From the NCBI GenBank assembly GCA_963789785.1, contig CAWBNC010000038.1:186001-250000 (forward strand): DNA of 64,000 nucleotides. Reading direction: 5' to 3'. Positions 37,302-47,737 of the stretch are shown one piece after another. The stretch comes from JAEULH01 sp963789785. GTDB taxonomy: Bacteria; Pseudomonadota; Alphaproteobacteria; Rhodospirillales; Defluviicoccaceae. Position 1 is the first letter of the stretch. Each line of letters starts with the position of its first letter. The translations under genes were made by a program, and so were the position numbers. The notes under the pieces were generated by a model. It saw only the letters and a program-made list of their open reading frames with translations, was not told where the DNA came from and made no database searches.

Positions 37302-37330
37302 AGCATAGCCGGCCCTTCCACCGCCAGTAA
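37302..37330 (-). promoter_or_regulatory. Candidate sigma-70 promoter of glnK
   Basis: On the minus strand TTACTG (37330-37325), a 17-bp spacer and TATGCT (37307-37302) fit -35 and -10 elements, ~63 bp upstream of the glnK ATG. A convincing sigma-54 site was not found. Confidence 0.4.
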
Positions 37331-37553
37331 CGCGTGAATGATGACGAGGAGCCCCGGTTACGCCTCGCCCGCCTTCACGAACCGTGCCAAGCAAGGCCGG
37401 CTAACGGCCGCACAAGCGTGCACTGAGGCCTGCAGGCGACAATCGCCGCAGTCTGGCGACAAAGGAAGGGCAATTGGTCGCCGCAACTGTATATGTAGGC
37501 GCGAGCGGCGCCGGCCAGAGCGGCCTGGCGCGGACCAGATGACGGGAAATGTC

Positions 37554-38789
37554 ATGACCATTGTTTCGCCGCCTTCCGCCAGCGCCCGCTATGAAGCGGA
37601 TGTCGCCATCGTCGGTGGCGGCCTCGTCGGTGGAACGCTTGCCTGCACGCTGGCGGGGCTTGGCATGGCCACCGCCGTCGTTGAAGCCGGCGATCCCGCA
37701 GCGACGCTGGACGCGGGGTTCGATGGCCGGGCCTCGGCGATCTCGCTGACCTCGAAACGCCTGCTCGAAGCAACCGGCCTTTGGCGGGGCATGGCCGGCG
37801 AAGCGACGCCGATGCGCCATATTCGTGTCAGCGAAGGCGCCTCGCCCCTGTACCTCGACTACGATCACCGCGATGTCGGCGATGAGCCGTTCGGCTACAT
37901 GGTTGAGAACCGCCATTACCGCCGGGCGCTGTACGCCGAAATTCAGGCCAACGCGGGCATCACCTTTTTGACCCGCTCGTCCGCGGTTCAGGTTGAGCGG
38001 AATGCGGGCGGTGTCGACATCCGTCTTGCCGACGGCGCCGGCATTCGCGCCCCTCTGGTTGTCGCCGCCGAGGGTCGGAATTCCGCGTTGCGCGAAGATG
38101 CCGGCATTCGCGTCAGCGGCTGGTCATACCGACAGGCCGGCATCGTCTGTACCGTCGAACATGAAAAGCCCCACGGTTTCGTCGCCCACGAACGCTTCCT
38201 TCCCGCCGGGCCCTTTGCGATCCTGCCGCTCAAGGGCCGGCGCTCGTCGATCGTGTGGACCGAACGGGCCGACCGCGCACCGGCGATCATGGCCCTTGAC
38301 GACGAGGGCTTCACCGTCGAACTCGCCCGTCGGTTCGGGGACTTTCTCGGTGCCTTGCACGTGGTCGGGCCGCGCTGGTCCTACCCGCTGTCGCTGCAGT
38401 TCGCCGAACGCGCGGTTGCCGATCGGCTCGCCCTCGTCGGCGATGCGATCCACGCCATGCATCCCATCGCCGGGCAGGGCCTGAACATGGGTCTGCGCGA
38501 TGTCGCCGCGCTGACAGAAGTTCTGAGCGACGCCCGCGCTCTCGGCCTCGATCCGGGCGCCAGTTACGTTCTTGCGCGCTACCAGCGCTGGCGGCGTTTT
38601 GACAACACCTTGATGCTGGCCCTGACCGACGGCCTGAACCGGCTGTTCGCAATCGAAGCGCCACCGATCCGGCTGGCGCGCGACGTCGGTCTGGCCGCTG
38701 TCAACGCCCTGCCGCCGCTCAAGCGGTTCTTCATGCGCCACGCCATGGGCCTGGTCGGCGAGGTTCCGCGGCTGATGCGCGGCGCCTGA
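37554..38789 (+). CDS. ubiH: UbiH/UbiF-family FAD monooxygenase
   Basis: A ~411-residue class A flavin hydroxylase of the ubiquinone ring-hydroxylase family. The FAD motif ADVAIVGGGLVGGTLACTLAGLG opens the protein after a short leader; the DG motif PLVVAAEGRNSALREDAGI and the GD motif LALVGDAIHAMHPIAGQGLNMGLRDVAAL are complete. It should hydroxylate a ring carbon of a ubiquinone precursor; which position cannot be told. ATG 37554 or 37539 are possible starts. It is divergent from glnK, and UbiA and UbiD are encoded at the far end of the window, so the Ubi genes are not one operon. Confidence 0.92.
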   Translation: MTIVSPPSASARYEADVAIVGGGLVGGTLACTLAGLGMATAVVEAGDPAATLDAGFDGRASAISLTSKRLLEATGLWRGMAGEATPMRHIRVSEGASPLYLDYDHRDVGDEPFGYMVENRHYRRALYAEIQANAGITFLTRSSAVQVERNAGGVDIRLADGAGIRAPLVVAAEGRNSALREDAGIRVSGWSYRQAGIVCTVEHEKPHGFVAHERFLPAGPFAILPLKGRRSSIVWTERADRAPAIMALDDEGFTVELARRFGDFLGALHVVGPRWSYPLSLQFAERAVADRLALVGDAIHAMHPIAGQGLNMGLRDVAALTEVLSDARALGLDPGASYVLARYQRWRRFDNTLMLALTDGLNRLFAIEAPPIRLARDVGLAAVNALPPLKRFFMRHAMGLVGEVPRLMRGA

Positions 38790-38806
38790 CCGGGATATCG
38801 GTCAGG
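38785..38806. terminator. Shared hairpin between convergent ubiH and DUF971 genes
   Basis: CCTGACC (38785-38791), an 8-nt loop and GGTCAGG (38800-38806) form a 7-bp stem that spans both stop codons. There is no T run on either side, so it is at best a weak bidirectional terminator. Confidence 0.35.
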
Positions 38807-39176
38807 GGTCGCGGCCGAGGCCTTTCTCGGCCAGCGAGCGAAGATAATTCTGCCAGATCCGATCGTGCTCCGCTCCGAGCCGGTAAAGGTAGTCCCAGGT
38901 GTAGAGCCCGGTGTCGTGAAGATCGTCAAAGCGGATGCGGATCGCATAGCTTCCGACCGGCTCGACCGCGACAATGCCGACATGGCAACGCCCAGCGACG
39001 ATAGTCTTGGTGTCGGGGCCATGCCCCTGAACCTCCGCGGATGGGCTCTCGACCCGGAGATACTCGGCTGGCAGCGCGAAGGTGCGGCCGTCGTCGTAGT
39101 CGATCTCGAGCATCCTGGTCTCGCGCTTCAGGCGGATCTCGGTCGGCTGGTGGCGATTGCCGTAGGCGGTGCTCAT
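38802..39176 (-). CDS. DUF971 (GBBH-like N-terminal domain) protein
   Basis: A 124-residue protein with the DUF971 fold: PTEIRLKRETRMLEIDYDDGRTFALPAEYLRVESPSAEVQGHG, then VGIVAVEPVGSYAIRIRFDDLHDTGLYTWDYLYRLG. The same domain precedes the catalytic domain in gamma-butyrobetaine hydroxylase and occurs in iron-sulfur assembly proteins of the Apd1/Mrp vicinity; standalone members have no proven role. Its start overlaps the Trm112-like stop by 4 bp, so it is the last gene of a four-gene minus-strand operon. Confidence 0.88.
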   Translation of the reverse strand: MSTAYGNRHQPTEIRLKRETRMLEIDYDDGRTFALPAEYLRVESPSAEVQGHGPDTKTIVAGRCHVGIVAVEPVGSYAIRIRFDDLHDTGLYTWDYLYRLGAEHDRIWQNYLRSLAEKGLGRDP

Positions 39177-39391
39177 GAGCGCTCCGCTGCCGGAGGATGG
39201 GTGAGCGCAGGGTCGTCGATGGGACGCGCCTCGTCGACCAGCATGATCGGGATCCCATCGCGTATGGGATAGATCAGCCCGGCCTGGTCGCTGATCAGCT
39301 CCTGACGCTCGGCGTCATAGCGTAGCGGCCCCTTGGTCAGCGGGCAGACCAATATTTCGAGCAACTTCGGGTCCACGCTCTTCCTCGCCAT
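39173..39391 (-). CDS. Trm112-like zinc-ribbon-type small protein
   Basis: A 72-residue member of the Trm112p-like (YcaR) family: KLLEILVCPLTKGPLRYDAERQELISDQAGLIYPIRDGIPIMLVDEARP. Eukaryotic Trm112 stabilises methyltransferases; bacterial members lack the second metal-binding Cys pair, as here (a single CPLTK), and their partners are unknown. ATG 39391 is 14 bp after the Lon-N-like stop. Length and motif order are normal. Confidence 0.88.
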   Translation of the reverse strand: MARKSVDPKLLEILVCPLTKGPLRYDAERQELISDQAGLIYPIRDGIPIMLVDEARPIDDPALTHPPAAERS

Positions 39392-39405
39392 GCCGCGACT
39401 CCCGT

Positions 39406-40068
39406 TCAGTGCCAGGCTTCGGGCGCCGGCCCGTCCGTCTCGTGCACCGCCATCTCGAACAACGAGATCAAGAGCCCGGCGCGTTGCGCGGAGCCGCTGC
39501 ATTCGAGCAGGGCCTGCTTCTCTCTGGTCTCCAACGGACACATCATCGCAAAGGAGAGGATCAAGGCCTCGTCGCCCGCGCTGTCCACCGCGTTCCAGTC
39601 GCAGGAGATGTCCTTGGTCGCAAAATACCCGCGGGCCGCGCTCAGAAGGCGGTCGCGATCGATCTCCTCGGCGGCGGGATCGGTCAGATCGCCGCGGTAG
39701 GGCGAGTAATCCGGCTTGACCCGACGGTAGCCGTTCAGCAGCGCCAGTTCATCCATAACGCGGAACCGGCAGATCCCACGCAAGGTGATGAGGAAGCGGT
39801 TGTCCTCGCTTTCGGCAAACGACACGATCCGACCCGCACAGCCGATGGCGAAGAGCTCGGCCTTGTCATCCATCGGATGGCGCTGCGGATAACGCGGCTG
39901 GATCATGCCGATCATCCGGCCATGCCCCAGCGCGTGCTCGATCATGTTGAGATAACGCGGCTCGAAGATCTGCAGCGGCAGATGTCCGCGCGGCAGCAGC
40001 ATCGTTCCGTCAAGCGGAAATATGGGGAGGATCTCGGGAAGCCTCTGCGCCAGTGTGCCGTCGTTCAT
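39406..40068 (-). CDS. LON peptidase substrate-binding-domain protein
   Basis: A 220-residue protein that is only the Lon N-terminal (LAN/PUA-like) domain: LPIFPLDGTMLLPRGHLPLQIFEPRYLNMIEHAL, GRMIGMIQP, LFAIGCAGRIVSFAESEDNRFLITLRGICRFRV. There is no ATPase or protease domain. Standalone proteins of this type may pick or hold damaged proteins. Its ATG overlaps the CnoX-like stop by 4 bp, which links it to a thioredoxin-fold holdase. Confidence 0.9.
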   Translation of the reverse strand: MNDGTLAQRLPEILPIFPLDGTMLLPRGHLPLQIFEPRYLNMIEHALGHGRMIGMIQPRYPQRHPMDDKAELFAIGCAGRIVSFAESEDNRFLITLRGICRFRVMDELALLNGYRRVKPDYSPYRGDLTDPAAEEIDRDRLLSAARGYFATKDISCDWNAVDSAGDEALILSFAMMCPLETREKQALLECSGSAQRAGLLISLFEMAVHETDGPAPEAWH

Positions 40069-40982
40069 GAAAACAGGATCGTCGACAGCCGCCGCCTAGC
40101 GGCAACGGTCGTGGGATGGGCATGGCCGAGCGCGTCGAAGGTTTTGACAAGCTGCTTGCGCGCCGCTTCGTCGTTCCAGGTCCTGTCGGCGCGGATGAGG
40201 TGGAGGAGCTCGTCGATCGCCGCCGGGGCGTCGCCGCTGCCGTAGAGGGCGACCGCGTAATCCAGCCGGGTTTGGGCATCATCCGGGCGCGCGGCAACGG
40301 CAGCACGTAGCCTGCCGACATCGCCGCCCTTCTTGCTCTGCTCGACAAGCTCGACGGCGGCCAGCGCCGTCACAACCTCCGGATGGCGCTTGACGTCGGC
40401 GGTCAGGCCTTCGATCAGGCGGCGCGCGGCCGTGGCGTTACCGACCCCCGCATAGCTGCGGATCATTCCGGCGACCGCCTTGGCGTTGTCAGGGTCTTGC
40501 GCCAGAACCGCTGAAAAGGCCTTGGCCGCGGCCTTGAAGTCGCCGCGATCGACGGCCGCCCGACCCTGCTCGATGGCGTCGGCCAGCGGATCGCCACCGC
40601 CGGCGCCGCCGACGAGGCCGTCGACGAAGGCCTTCAGTTTGCTTTCCGATTGCGCGCCGACGAAGCCGTCGACCGGCTGGCCGCCGACGAAGGCGTAGAT
40701 CGTCGGCACCGACTGGATGCGCAGTTGTGCCGCCAGCGTCTGATTCTCGTCGATGTTGATCTTGACCAGGCGCACGGCGCCTTTGGCCTGCCGGACCAGC
40801 TTCTCCAGCGTCGGGGTCAGCGTCTTGCAGGGGCCGCACCACGGCGCCCAGAAGTCGACGATGACCGGTCGCTCCATCGACGCGTTGATGACGTCGGCGC
40901 TGAAGCTCTGGATCGTGCCGTCCTTGATGACATCGCCGCCGACATCGGTGGCTGCTGCGCTGCTGCTCGAAGAAAGGATCAT
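40065..40982 (-). CDS. Thioredoxin-TPR protein, CnoX/YbbN-like
   Basis: A ~305-residue protein. Residues ~20-125 are a thioredoxin domain with FWAPWCGPCKTLTPTLEKL, the full CGPC active site at 49-52 (CnoX of E. coli has lost it, alphaproteobacterial members keep it), and VPTIYAFVGGQPVDGFVGAQSE. The rest is TPR-like helices (GDFKAAAKAFSAVLAQDPDNAKAVAGMIRSYAGVGN) ending in the YbbN-type repeat AAIDELLHLIRADRTWNDEAARKQLVKTFDALG. The family are chaperedoxins that guard unfolded proteins from oxidation and pass them to GroEL or DnaK. ATG 40982 is preferred over 41027. It is first in the operon with the Lon-N-like, Trm112-like and DUF971 genes. Confidence 0.9.
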   Translation of the reverse strand: MILSSSSSAAATDVGGDVIKDGTIQSFSADVINASMERPVIVDFWAPWCGPCKTLTPTLEKLVRQAKGAVRLVKINIDENQTLAAQLRIQSVPTIYAFVGGQPVDGFVGAQSESKLKAFVDGLVGGAGGGDPLADAIEQGRAAVDRGDFKAAAKAFSAVLAQDPDNAKAVAGMIRSYAGVGNATAARRLIEGLTADVKRHPEVVTALAAVELVEQSKKGGDVGRLRAAVAARPDDAQTRLDYAVALYGSGDAPAAIDELLHLIRADRTWNDEAARKQLVKTFDALGHAHPTTVAARRRLSTILFS

Positions 40983-41200
40983 TGCCACGGTTGCATCGTC
41001 GGGGGAATACTCGGTCGCGCCATACATGGCATTTCACAACCGCGGGCTCAAGACCTTTGGCCTGCGCTTGCGGCGACGGGCGCGGGGCGCAAGAGCGGAC
41101 GCAGAGAGGAGAGGGCCGGGAGCCGGGGAGCGTTTGCGGCCAGGGACATTGAAGTACGCGGGTCATCCCTCAGGATCTGCATGGATTATAGGACGCAGGC

Positions 41201-42136
41201 ATGACATGCGCCTGGCCGGACATTCCTTTCGAGCGCTGGCGCGAAACCTGCGGGGCGTTGCATCTTTACACCCAGGTCATCGGCAAGTACCGCCTTGCCC
41301 GCGCGCCATGGGTAAACCATTCCTGGCATGCAACGCTCTATGTCAATGCCCGCGGATTCACCACCGGTCTCGTCCCCGACCGGCCCGGCGGGATCGAGAT
41401 TGAGCTGGATCTGCTCGACCATGCGGTGATCGGCGCCGCAACCGACGGGCGTTCGGCGCGATTTTCTCTGCAGCCCATGTCGGTCGCGGATTTTCACGCC
41501 CGCTTTCTCGCCCTTGTCGTCGAGCTCGGCGGCACGGCGGAGCTGAACGGCCGGCCGAACGAGGTGGCCGAGCCTGTCCCATTTAAAGACGACCGGATCG
41601 AGCGGCCCTACGACGGCGACAGCGTGACACGCTTCTTCCACGCGACCGTGCTGGCGGACCGCATCTTCAGGCGCTTCCGCACGGCCTATATCGGCAAGGT
41701 CAGCCCCGTGCATCTGTTCTGGGGCAGCTTCGACCTCGCGGTCACCCGTTTTTCCGGACGCGCGGCTCCCCTGCATCCGGGCGGCGTTCCGGCGCTTCCG
41801 GACGATGTCACGCGCGAAGCCTATAGCCATGAAGTCTCATCCGCCGGGTTCTGGCCGGGCGGTGGAGTGGTCGACGATGCGGCCTTCTATTCCTATGCCT
41901 ATCCGAGGCCGAACGGGTTCGCCGAGGCGCCGGTCGCGCCGGACGCTGCCTTCTACGATAAGGGTGCGGGCGAATTTCTATTGCCCTATGATGCCGTTCG
42001 TCGGGCGGACGATCCCGAAGCGACGCTGATGGCGTTTCTTCGAAGCACCTACGAGGCGGCCGCTGACCAGGGCGGTTGGGAGCGGTCCAGGCTCGAGTGC
42101 CCGATGGGGGAACCAGGCCGGCCGCGTCCACTGTGA
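41201..42136 (+). CDS. DUF5996 family protein
   Basis: A 311-residue cytosolic protein of the DUF5996 family: WPDIPFERWRETCGALHLYTQVIGKYRLARAPWVNHSWHATLYVNARGFTTGLVP, IEIELDLLDHAVIGAATDGRSARFSLQPMSVADFHARFLALV, HLFWGSFDLAVTRFSGR and SHEVSSAGFWPGGG. Function unknown; the conserved Trp/His residues suggest a binding pocket. No signal peptide or membrane segment. The frame is intact. Confidence 0.85.
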   Translation: MTCAWPDIPFERWRETCGALHLYTQVIGKYRLARAPWVNHSWHATLYVNARGFTTGLVPDRPGGIEIELDLLDHAVIGAATDGRSARFSLQPMSVADFHARFLALVVELGGTAELNGRPNEVAEPVPFKDDRIERPYDGDSVTRFFHATVLADRIFRRFRTAYIGKVSPVHLFWGSFDLAVTRFSGRAAPLHPGGVPALPDDVTREAYSHEVSSAGFWPGGGVVDDAAFYSYAYPRPNGFAEAPVAPDAAFYDKGAGEFLLPYDAVRRADDPEATLMAFLRSTYEAAADQGGWERSRLECPMGEPGRPRPL

Positions 42137-42184
42137 GGCTCGTGGCGGCAAACGGAAAGAGATGCCGGGAGGCTGGAGTCAAAC

Positions 42185-42493
42185 ATGGGCGGCACGCCGA
42201 ACATTAGCCAGCTCGCCATCGAGCGCACGGAGAGCATGTCCGATGGCCGCTACGTGGCGCACGTGCAGGGCTCCCAAGCCGAGATGACGTATTCGCGCCC
42301 GGACGAAAAGACGCTTGTGATCCAGCACACCGGCGTGCCGCATACGCTGCGCCACAGAGGGATCGGCCAGGCGCTTGTGCACCGTGCCGTAGAGGACGCC
42401 CGCGCTGAAGGCCGCCTGATCGTTCCGGTTTGCTCTTTCGTCAGGGTCCAAATGGCGCGCCATCCCGCCTGGCAGGACGTGCTAAAGCGCTGA
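42185..42493 (+). CDS. GNAT-family N-acetyltransferase, YjdJ-like (COG2388)
   Basis: A 102-residue minimal GNAT protein. After FxxARVQG-type strands (GRYVAHVQGSQAEMTYSRPDEKTLVIQHTGV) comes LRHRGIGQALVHRAVEDARAEGRLIVPVCSFVRVQMARHPAWQDVL, the acetyl-CoA-binding R/Q-x-x-G-x-G/A loop (HRGIGQ) and the C-terminal IVPVC of this subfamily. Substrate unknown; members are short and may act on small molecules or proteins. It precedes the tRNA gene. Confidence 0.87.
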   Translation: MGGTPNISQLAIERTESMSDGRYVAHVQGSQAEMTYSRPDEKTLVIQHTGVPHTLRHRGIGQALVHRAVEDARAEGRLIVPVCSFVRVQMARHPAWQDVLKR

Positions 42494-42603
42494 TGTGCAA
42501 TCGGCGCAAGATGATGCGGCGAGACGGAGCGGGGGGCCATGGCCGGCAGTCATGGCCTTGATCCCCATTGGTGCGGGGCGCCGTGAGGGCTGACGATGGT
42601 TCT

Positions 42604-42631
42604 TGCAAAGCCCCGGTCTTCTTTTAATATC
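42604..42631 (+). promoter_or_regulatory. Candidate promoter of tRNA-Gly
   Basis: TTGCAA (42604-42609), a 16-bp spacer and TAATAT (42626-42631) fit -35 and -10 hexamers, 30 bp before the mature tRNA 5' end. Confidence 0.5.
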
Positions 42632-42661
42632 GCCGCCAATAACCGCTGTCACGGTGCCGGC

Positions 42662-42736
42662 GCGGGCGTAGCTCAGGGGTAGAGCGCAACCTTGCCAAGG
42701 TTGAAGTCGAGGGTTCGAATCCCTTCGCCCGCTCCA
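42662..42736 (+). tRNA. tRNA-Gly (GCC)
   Basis: A complete 75-nt cloverleaf with encoded CCA. Acceptor GCGGGCG (42662-42668) pairs with CGCCCGC (42726-42732), discriminator T, then CCA (42734-42736). The D-arm has GCTC-AGGGGTA-GAGC, the anticodon stem CAACC/GGTTG holds loop TTGCCAA with anticodon GCC, and the T-arm is GAGGGTTCGAATCCCTT. Confidence 0.97.
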
Positions 42737-42872
42737 AGCGGCTTCACTGCGTGGAGTTCGGAAGTCGGCTGGCGACCGGACCCCGGCGCCCTCGATCGGC
42801 CCTCATTTCGATCTTCCCGGAGCGTGAGACCAGCATCGGCATCTGGTTGCAGCGACTGGGAGGACTTCGACG

Positions 42873-45800
42873 ATGGCGATATCGCGGTTTTCTGATGCCC
42901 ACAAGGACGATCTTCTTGCCAAGATCGTCGAGATCGCGCGCTGGCGGCTTGGCGACGAGCAGGCGCAGACCTTCACCAGATTCATCCAGGCATACTTCGC
43001 GCGCGTGCCCGGAGAGGACATCTACCGGATCAGCCCGGACAATCTGTTCGGCGCCGCCTATGCCCACTGGCGCTTTGCCGAGTTTCGCGCTGCACGGACG
43101 GCGCGGGTGCGGGTTTACAATCCCAAATTGGAAGAGGACGGTTGGCGCTGCGACCACACCGTCGTCGAAGTCGTCACCGACGACATGCCGTTCCTCGTCG
43201 AACTCGGTTACGTCGGAGCTGAGCCGGCGCGATCTTCCCGTTCAGCTCGTCATCCACCCCGTCATCCGCGTCCGTCGCGATGACCGCGGCGTGCTTCTCG
43301 GCCTCGCCGATGGTTGCGGCGATGAAGACACGTCCGGCGTGGTCGCTGCGGAGTCGATGATGCACTTCGAAATCGTTCGCCAGCCCGAGGAGGTCGCCAG
43401 CGAACTCACCGAGGCCATCGCGCGGGTTCTGGCCGACGTCCGTCGAGCCGTCGAGGACTGGCAGGCCATGCGCGATATGCTCAAGTCCGTCATCGCCGAT
43501 CTCGACAACCCGCCGCGGGGTCTGTCCGCCGACGAGATCAGCGAGGACCGGGATTTTCTTCGCTGGATCTACGAGAACAACTTCACCCTGCTGGGCTACC
43601 GCGCTTATGACTTCATCGCCCGCGATGGCGACGGTGCCGAACCGGTTGCGGCGGTGCTCCCGGGATCGGGCCTCGGCCTGCTGCGCGAGCCCGGCTTTCT
43701 GGTCTTCGACGAATTCCGCGACCAGGCGCCGCTTCCGCCGGCGGTTCGCGCTTTCGTCGCCCGCCCTGACCTCTTGATGGTGACCAAGTCCAACCGCCGT
43801 TCGACCGTGCACCGGTCCGTCCACATGGATGTGATCGTCGCCAAGCGGGCCGACGCCGAAGGCCAGGTCATCGGCGAGCACATGTTCGTCGGGCTGTTCA
43901 CCGCGGTCGCCTACAACCTCAGCGCCCGCAGCATTCCGCTGCTAAAGCGCAAGCTGAACAACATTATCGCCCGCGCCGGATTCGATCCGCGAGAGCACGA
44001 CGGCCGGGCGCTGATGAACATTATCGAGACCTACCCCCGCGACGAGCTGTTCCAGATTTCCGAAGACCATCTGCTGACGACCGCGCTCGGCATTCTCGAT
44101 CTTGAGCAACGCCGGCGGGTGCGTCTGTTCCTGCGCCGCGACGACTTCGAGCGGTTCGTCTCCTGCATGGTGTATCTGCCGCTCGACCGCTACACGACCG
44201 CGCGGCGCCTTGCCATCCAGTCGATCCTGGCCAAGGCCTTCGCCGGTGAAATCTCGGCGCACTACAGCCAGGTCGGCAACTCGCCGATGGCGCGGCTGCA
44301 ATTCGTCGTACGCACCACGCCCGGCGAAATCCCGGATTACAACGTCGACGAGCTCGAAGCGGCAATCGTCGATGCGACCCGGAGCTGGGCCGATCACCTT
44401 CATGACGCGCTCTTCGCCGCCCACGGCGAGGAGCAGGGCCAGCTCCTGTTCGAGCGCTACAAGGGCGCATTTCCGCCCGGCTACCGGGAACGCTTTAATG
44501 CGGAGCAGGCCGTCGCCGACGTCGGCCTGATCGAACAGACGCTGCGGTCGGGCACGCTGGGGATGACGCTTTACAGTCCGTTCGGGACCGCCGATACGGA
44601 CATGCGCTTCAAGGTATTCCTGCGGGGCAGACCGATCGTCCTGTCGCAGGTCCTGCCGATGCTCGAGCACCTTGGCCTGCGGGTGATCGACGAGGTGCCG
44701 CACGCGGTACGCCTCGCCGCCGATGCGACCCTCATCATGATCCACGACTTCGGACTGCATACGCGTTCGGCAACCCCTGTTGACCTGGGGGCGGTGCGCG
44801 CGAATTTTCAGGAGGCGTTTCTCGCCGTCTGGGACGGCCGGGCCGAAAGCGATCTGTTCAACGCGCTGGTGCTGACCGGCGGGCTCAACTGGCGCGAGGT
44901 GGTGATCATCCGCGCCTACTGCCGCTATCTCCGCCAGATCGGCATCGCCTTCTCGCAGGCCTACATGGAACAGACGCTGATCGGCAACCCCGAGCTGGCG
45001 CGGCTGATCGTCGCCCTGTTCAAGGCCCGGTTCGACCCCGCCGGCGGACGAGGGAGGCCGAGAAGCGCGCGCAGCGGCGATACGCGAGCAGATCGATGCG
45101 GGTCTCGACGCGGTCGTGAGCGCGGATCAGGACCGGATTCTGCGTCGGTTTTTCAACCTCGTCGAGGCGACCCGACGGACGAACTACTTCCAGCCCGGCG
45201 ACGAGGGCGGGCTCAAGCCATATCTCTCGTTCAAGCTCGACAGCCGCGCCGTCGACGAGCTGCCGCTGCCGCGGCCGATGTTCGAGATTTTCGTCTATTC
45301 GCCGCGGATGGAGGGCATTCACCTCCGCGGCGGCAAGGTCGCGCGCGGCGGCATTCGCTGGTCGGACCGGCGCGAGGACTTCCGCACCGAGATCCTCGGG
45401 CTGATGAAGGCGCAGATGGTCAAGAACGCCGTCATCGTCCCGGTTGGCGCCAAAGGCGGGTTCGTCCTCAAACAGGCGCCGGACCCTTCCAATCGCGAGG
45501 CGTTCCTGGCCGAGGGCATCGCCTGCTACAAGACGCTGATCCGCGGCCTGCTCGATATCACCGACAACCTGTCCCAGGGCGCGGTGGCGCCGCCCGCCGA
45601 CGTGGTTCGCTGCGACGGCGACGACCCTTACCTCGTCGTCGCCGCCGACAAGGGGACGGCGACGTTCTCCGACATCGCCAACGGCCTGTCGCAGGATTAC
45701 GGCTTCTGGCTCGGCGACGCCTTCGCGTCCGGCGGCAGCCAGGGCTACGACCACAAGAAGATGGGGATCACCGCCCGCGGCGCCTGGGAGTCGGTCAAGC

Positions 45801-47737
45801 GCCACTTCCGCGAGCTCGGCATCGATACCCAGACCCAGGACTTCACCGTCATCGGCATCGGCGACATGGCCGGCGACGTCTTCGGCAACGGCATGCTGCT
45901 GTCGTCGCATATCAAGCTTCTCGCCGCGTTCAACCATCTGCACATCTTCATCGACCCCGACCCCGATCCGGCCGCGAGCTTCGCCGAGCGCCGGCGGCTG
46001 TTCGAGTTGCCGCGCTCGACCTGGGCCGACTACGCCGCGGGCGCCATCTCCAAGGGCGGCGGCGTGTTCGAGCGCCGGGCCAAGTCGATCGCTCTGAGCC
46101 CGGAGATCCGCGCGCGGTTCGGGATCGAGACAGCGCGAGCGACCCCGACCGAGCTCATCGGGGTGCTGCTGAAAAGCGCGGTCGACCTTCTCTGGTTCGG
46201 CGGCATCGGCACCTTCGTCAAGGGTGAGCACGAGTCCAACGCCGACGCCGGCGACCGCGCCAACGACGCCGTTCGCATCAACGGCAGCGAGCTTCGCTGC
46301 AAGGTCATCGGCGAGGGCGCTAACCTTGGGATCACTCAGTTCGGACGGCTCGACTTCGCCCGTGACGGCGGACGCATCAACACCGACTTCATCGACAACT
46401 CGGCCGGTGTCGACTGCTCCGACCACGAGGTCAACATCAAGATCCTGCTCGACGCGGTGGTGGCCGACGGCGACCTGACGGCAAAGCAGCGCAACGGCCT
46501 GCTGGTCAAAATGACCGAAGAGGTCGGCGAGCTTGTTCTGCGCGACAATTACCTGCAGACCCAGGCGATCAGCCTGATCGCTGCGGAAGGTGTCGGCTCA
46601 CTCGACAACCAGATCCGGCTGATGCGCACGCTCGAGCGCCAGGGCCACCTGAATCGGGGGGTCGAGTTCCTGCCTGACGACGACGCGCTGGCCGAGCGCA
46701 GCGCGGCCCGTCAGGGACTGACCCGGCCCGAGATCGCGGTTCTCTTCTCCCACTGCAAGATCTGGCTCTACGAGCAGCTGATCGCCTCGGACCTCCCCGA
46801 CGACCGTCATCTCGCCGAGGATGTTGTCCGCTATTTCCCGACACCCATCCAGAACCAGCTCAAGGCGCGGATCGCCGATCATCGCCTTCGCCGCGAGATC
46901 ATCGCAACCTCGATCACAAACAGCCTGATCAACCGCGTCGGCGGAACCTTCGTCACCGAGATTTTCGAGAAAACCGGGATGCCGGTGGTCGACATCACCC
47001 GCGCCTATATCGTCGCGCGCGACGTCTTCTCGGTGCGCTCGATCTGGGAACAGATCGAGGCGCTCGACAATGTCGTTCCGGCCTCGGTTCAGATCACCCT
47101 GCACCGCGACGTCCAGCGTCTGGTCGAGCGCGCGACACATGTGGTTCCTGCGCAACGGCGGCTCGCCCATCGACATTACCGTCAACATCGCCGCCTTCGA
47201 CACGCCGGTTGCCGGCCTGGCCGGATCATATCGAGGCGGTGCTGCCCGAGGACGTCAACAGCCGGATCATCCATCGCGCGCACCGCTACCAGGATGACGG
47301 CGTGCCGGAAGACGTGGCCCGCCGGGTCGCTTACCTCATCGTCATGCCCTCGGCCTGCGACATCGTCCGCATCGCCGCGGCGCGCGGCGTTCCGGCGGAA
47401 GACGTGGCGGCGCTCTACTTCACCCTCGGCGAAGCGCTCGGCTTCGGCTGGCTGCGCTACCAGGCCGAGAAGCTGCCGGTGACCAGCTATTGGCAGCGGC
47501 TGGCCATCGCCGCGGTGATCGAGGAGCTTTACGGCCACCAGCGCGACATCACCATGCGCGTCCACGATAACGGCGGCGGCGTCGGCAACGAGGCGATCGA
47601 GGCTTGGAGCGCAGGCACGTGGTCCGGTTGTCGATCGTAGTCGGGCGCTGATTGCCGAACTTGCGGCCGCGCCCAAGGTGGATCTTTCGATGCTGACGGT
47701 CGCCAGCCGCCAGCTCCGCGCGCTGGCGGAGGCTTAG
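42873..47737 (+). CDS. gdhB: NAD-specific glutamate dehydrogenase, large (~180 kDa) class (multiple frameshifts)
   Basis: NAD-GDH of the L-180 class, converting glutamate to 2-oxoglutarate and ammonia. The ATG at 42873 begins ISRFSDAHKDDLLAKIVE; frames then change near 43200, 45050, 47140, 47215 and 47612. Across them lie the regulatory N-terminal domain (LRWIYENNFTLLGYRAYDF, RRVRLFLRRDDFERFVSCMVYLP), the catalytic part (GGLKPYLSFKLDS, RGGIRWSDRREDFRTEILGLMKAQMVKNAVIVPVGAKGGF, DFTVIGIGDMAGDVFGNGML, GEGANLGITQ) and a C-terminal domain ending VDLSMLTVASRQLRALAEA. Joined length is ~1,620 residues, the family norm. The gene is large enough to be missed as several fragments. It is downstream of tRNA-Gly and separated by ~136 bp. 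Confidence 0.93.
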
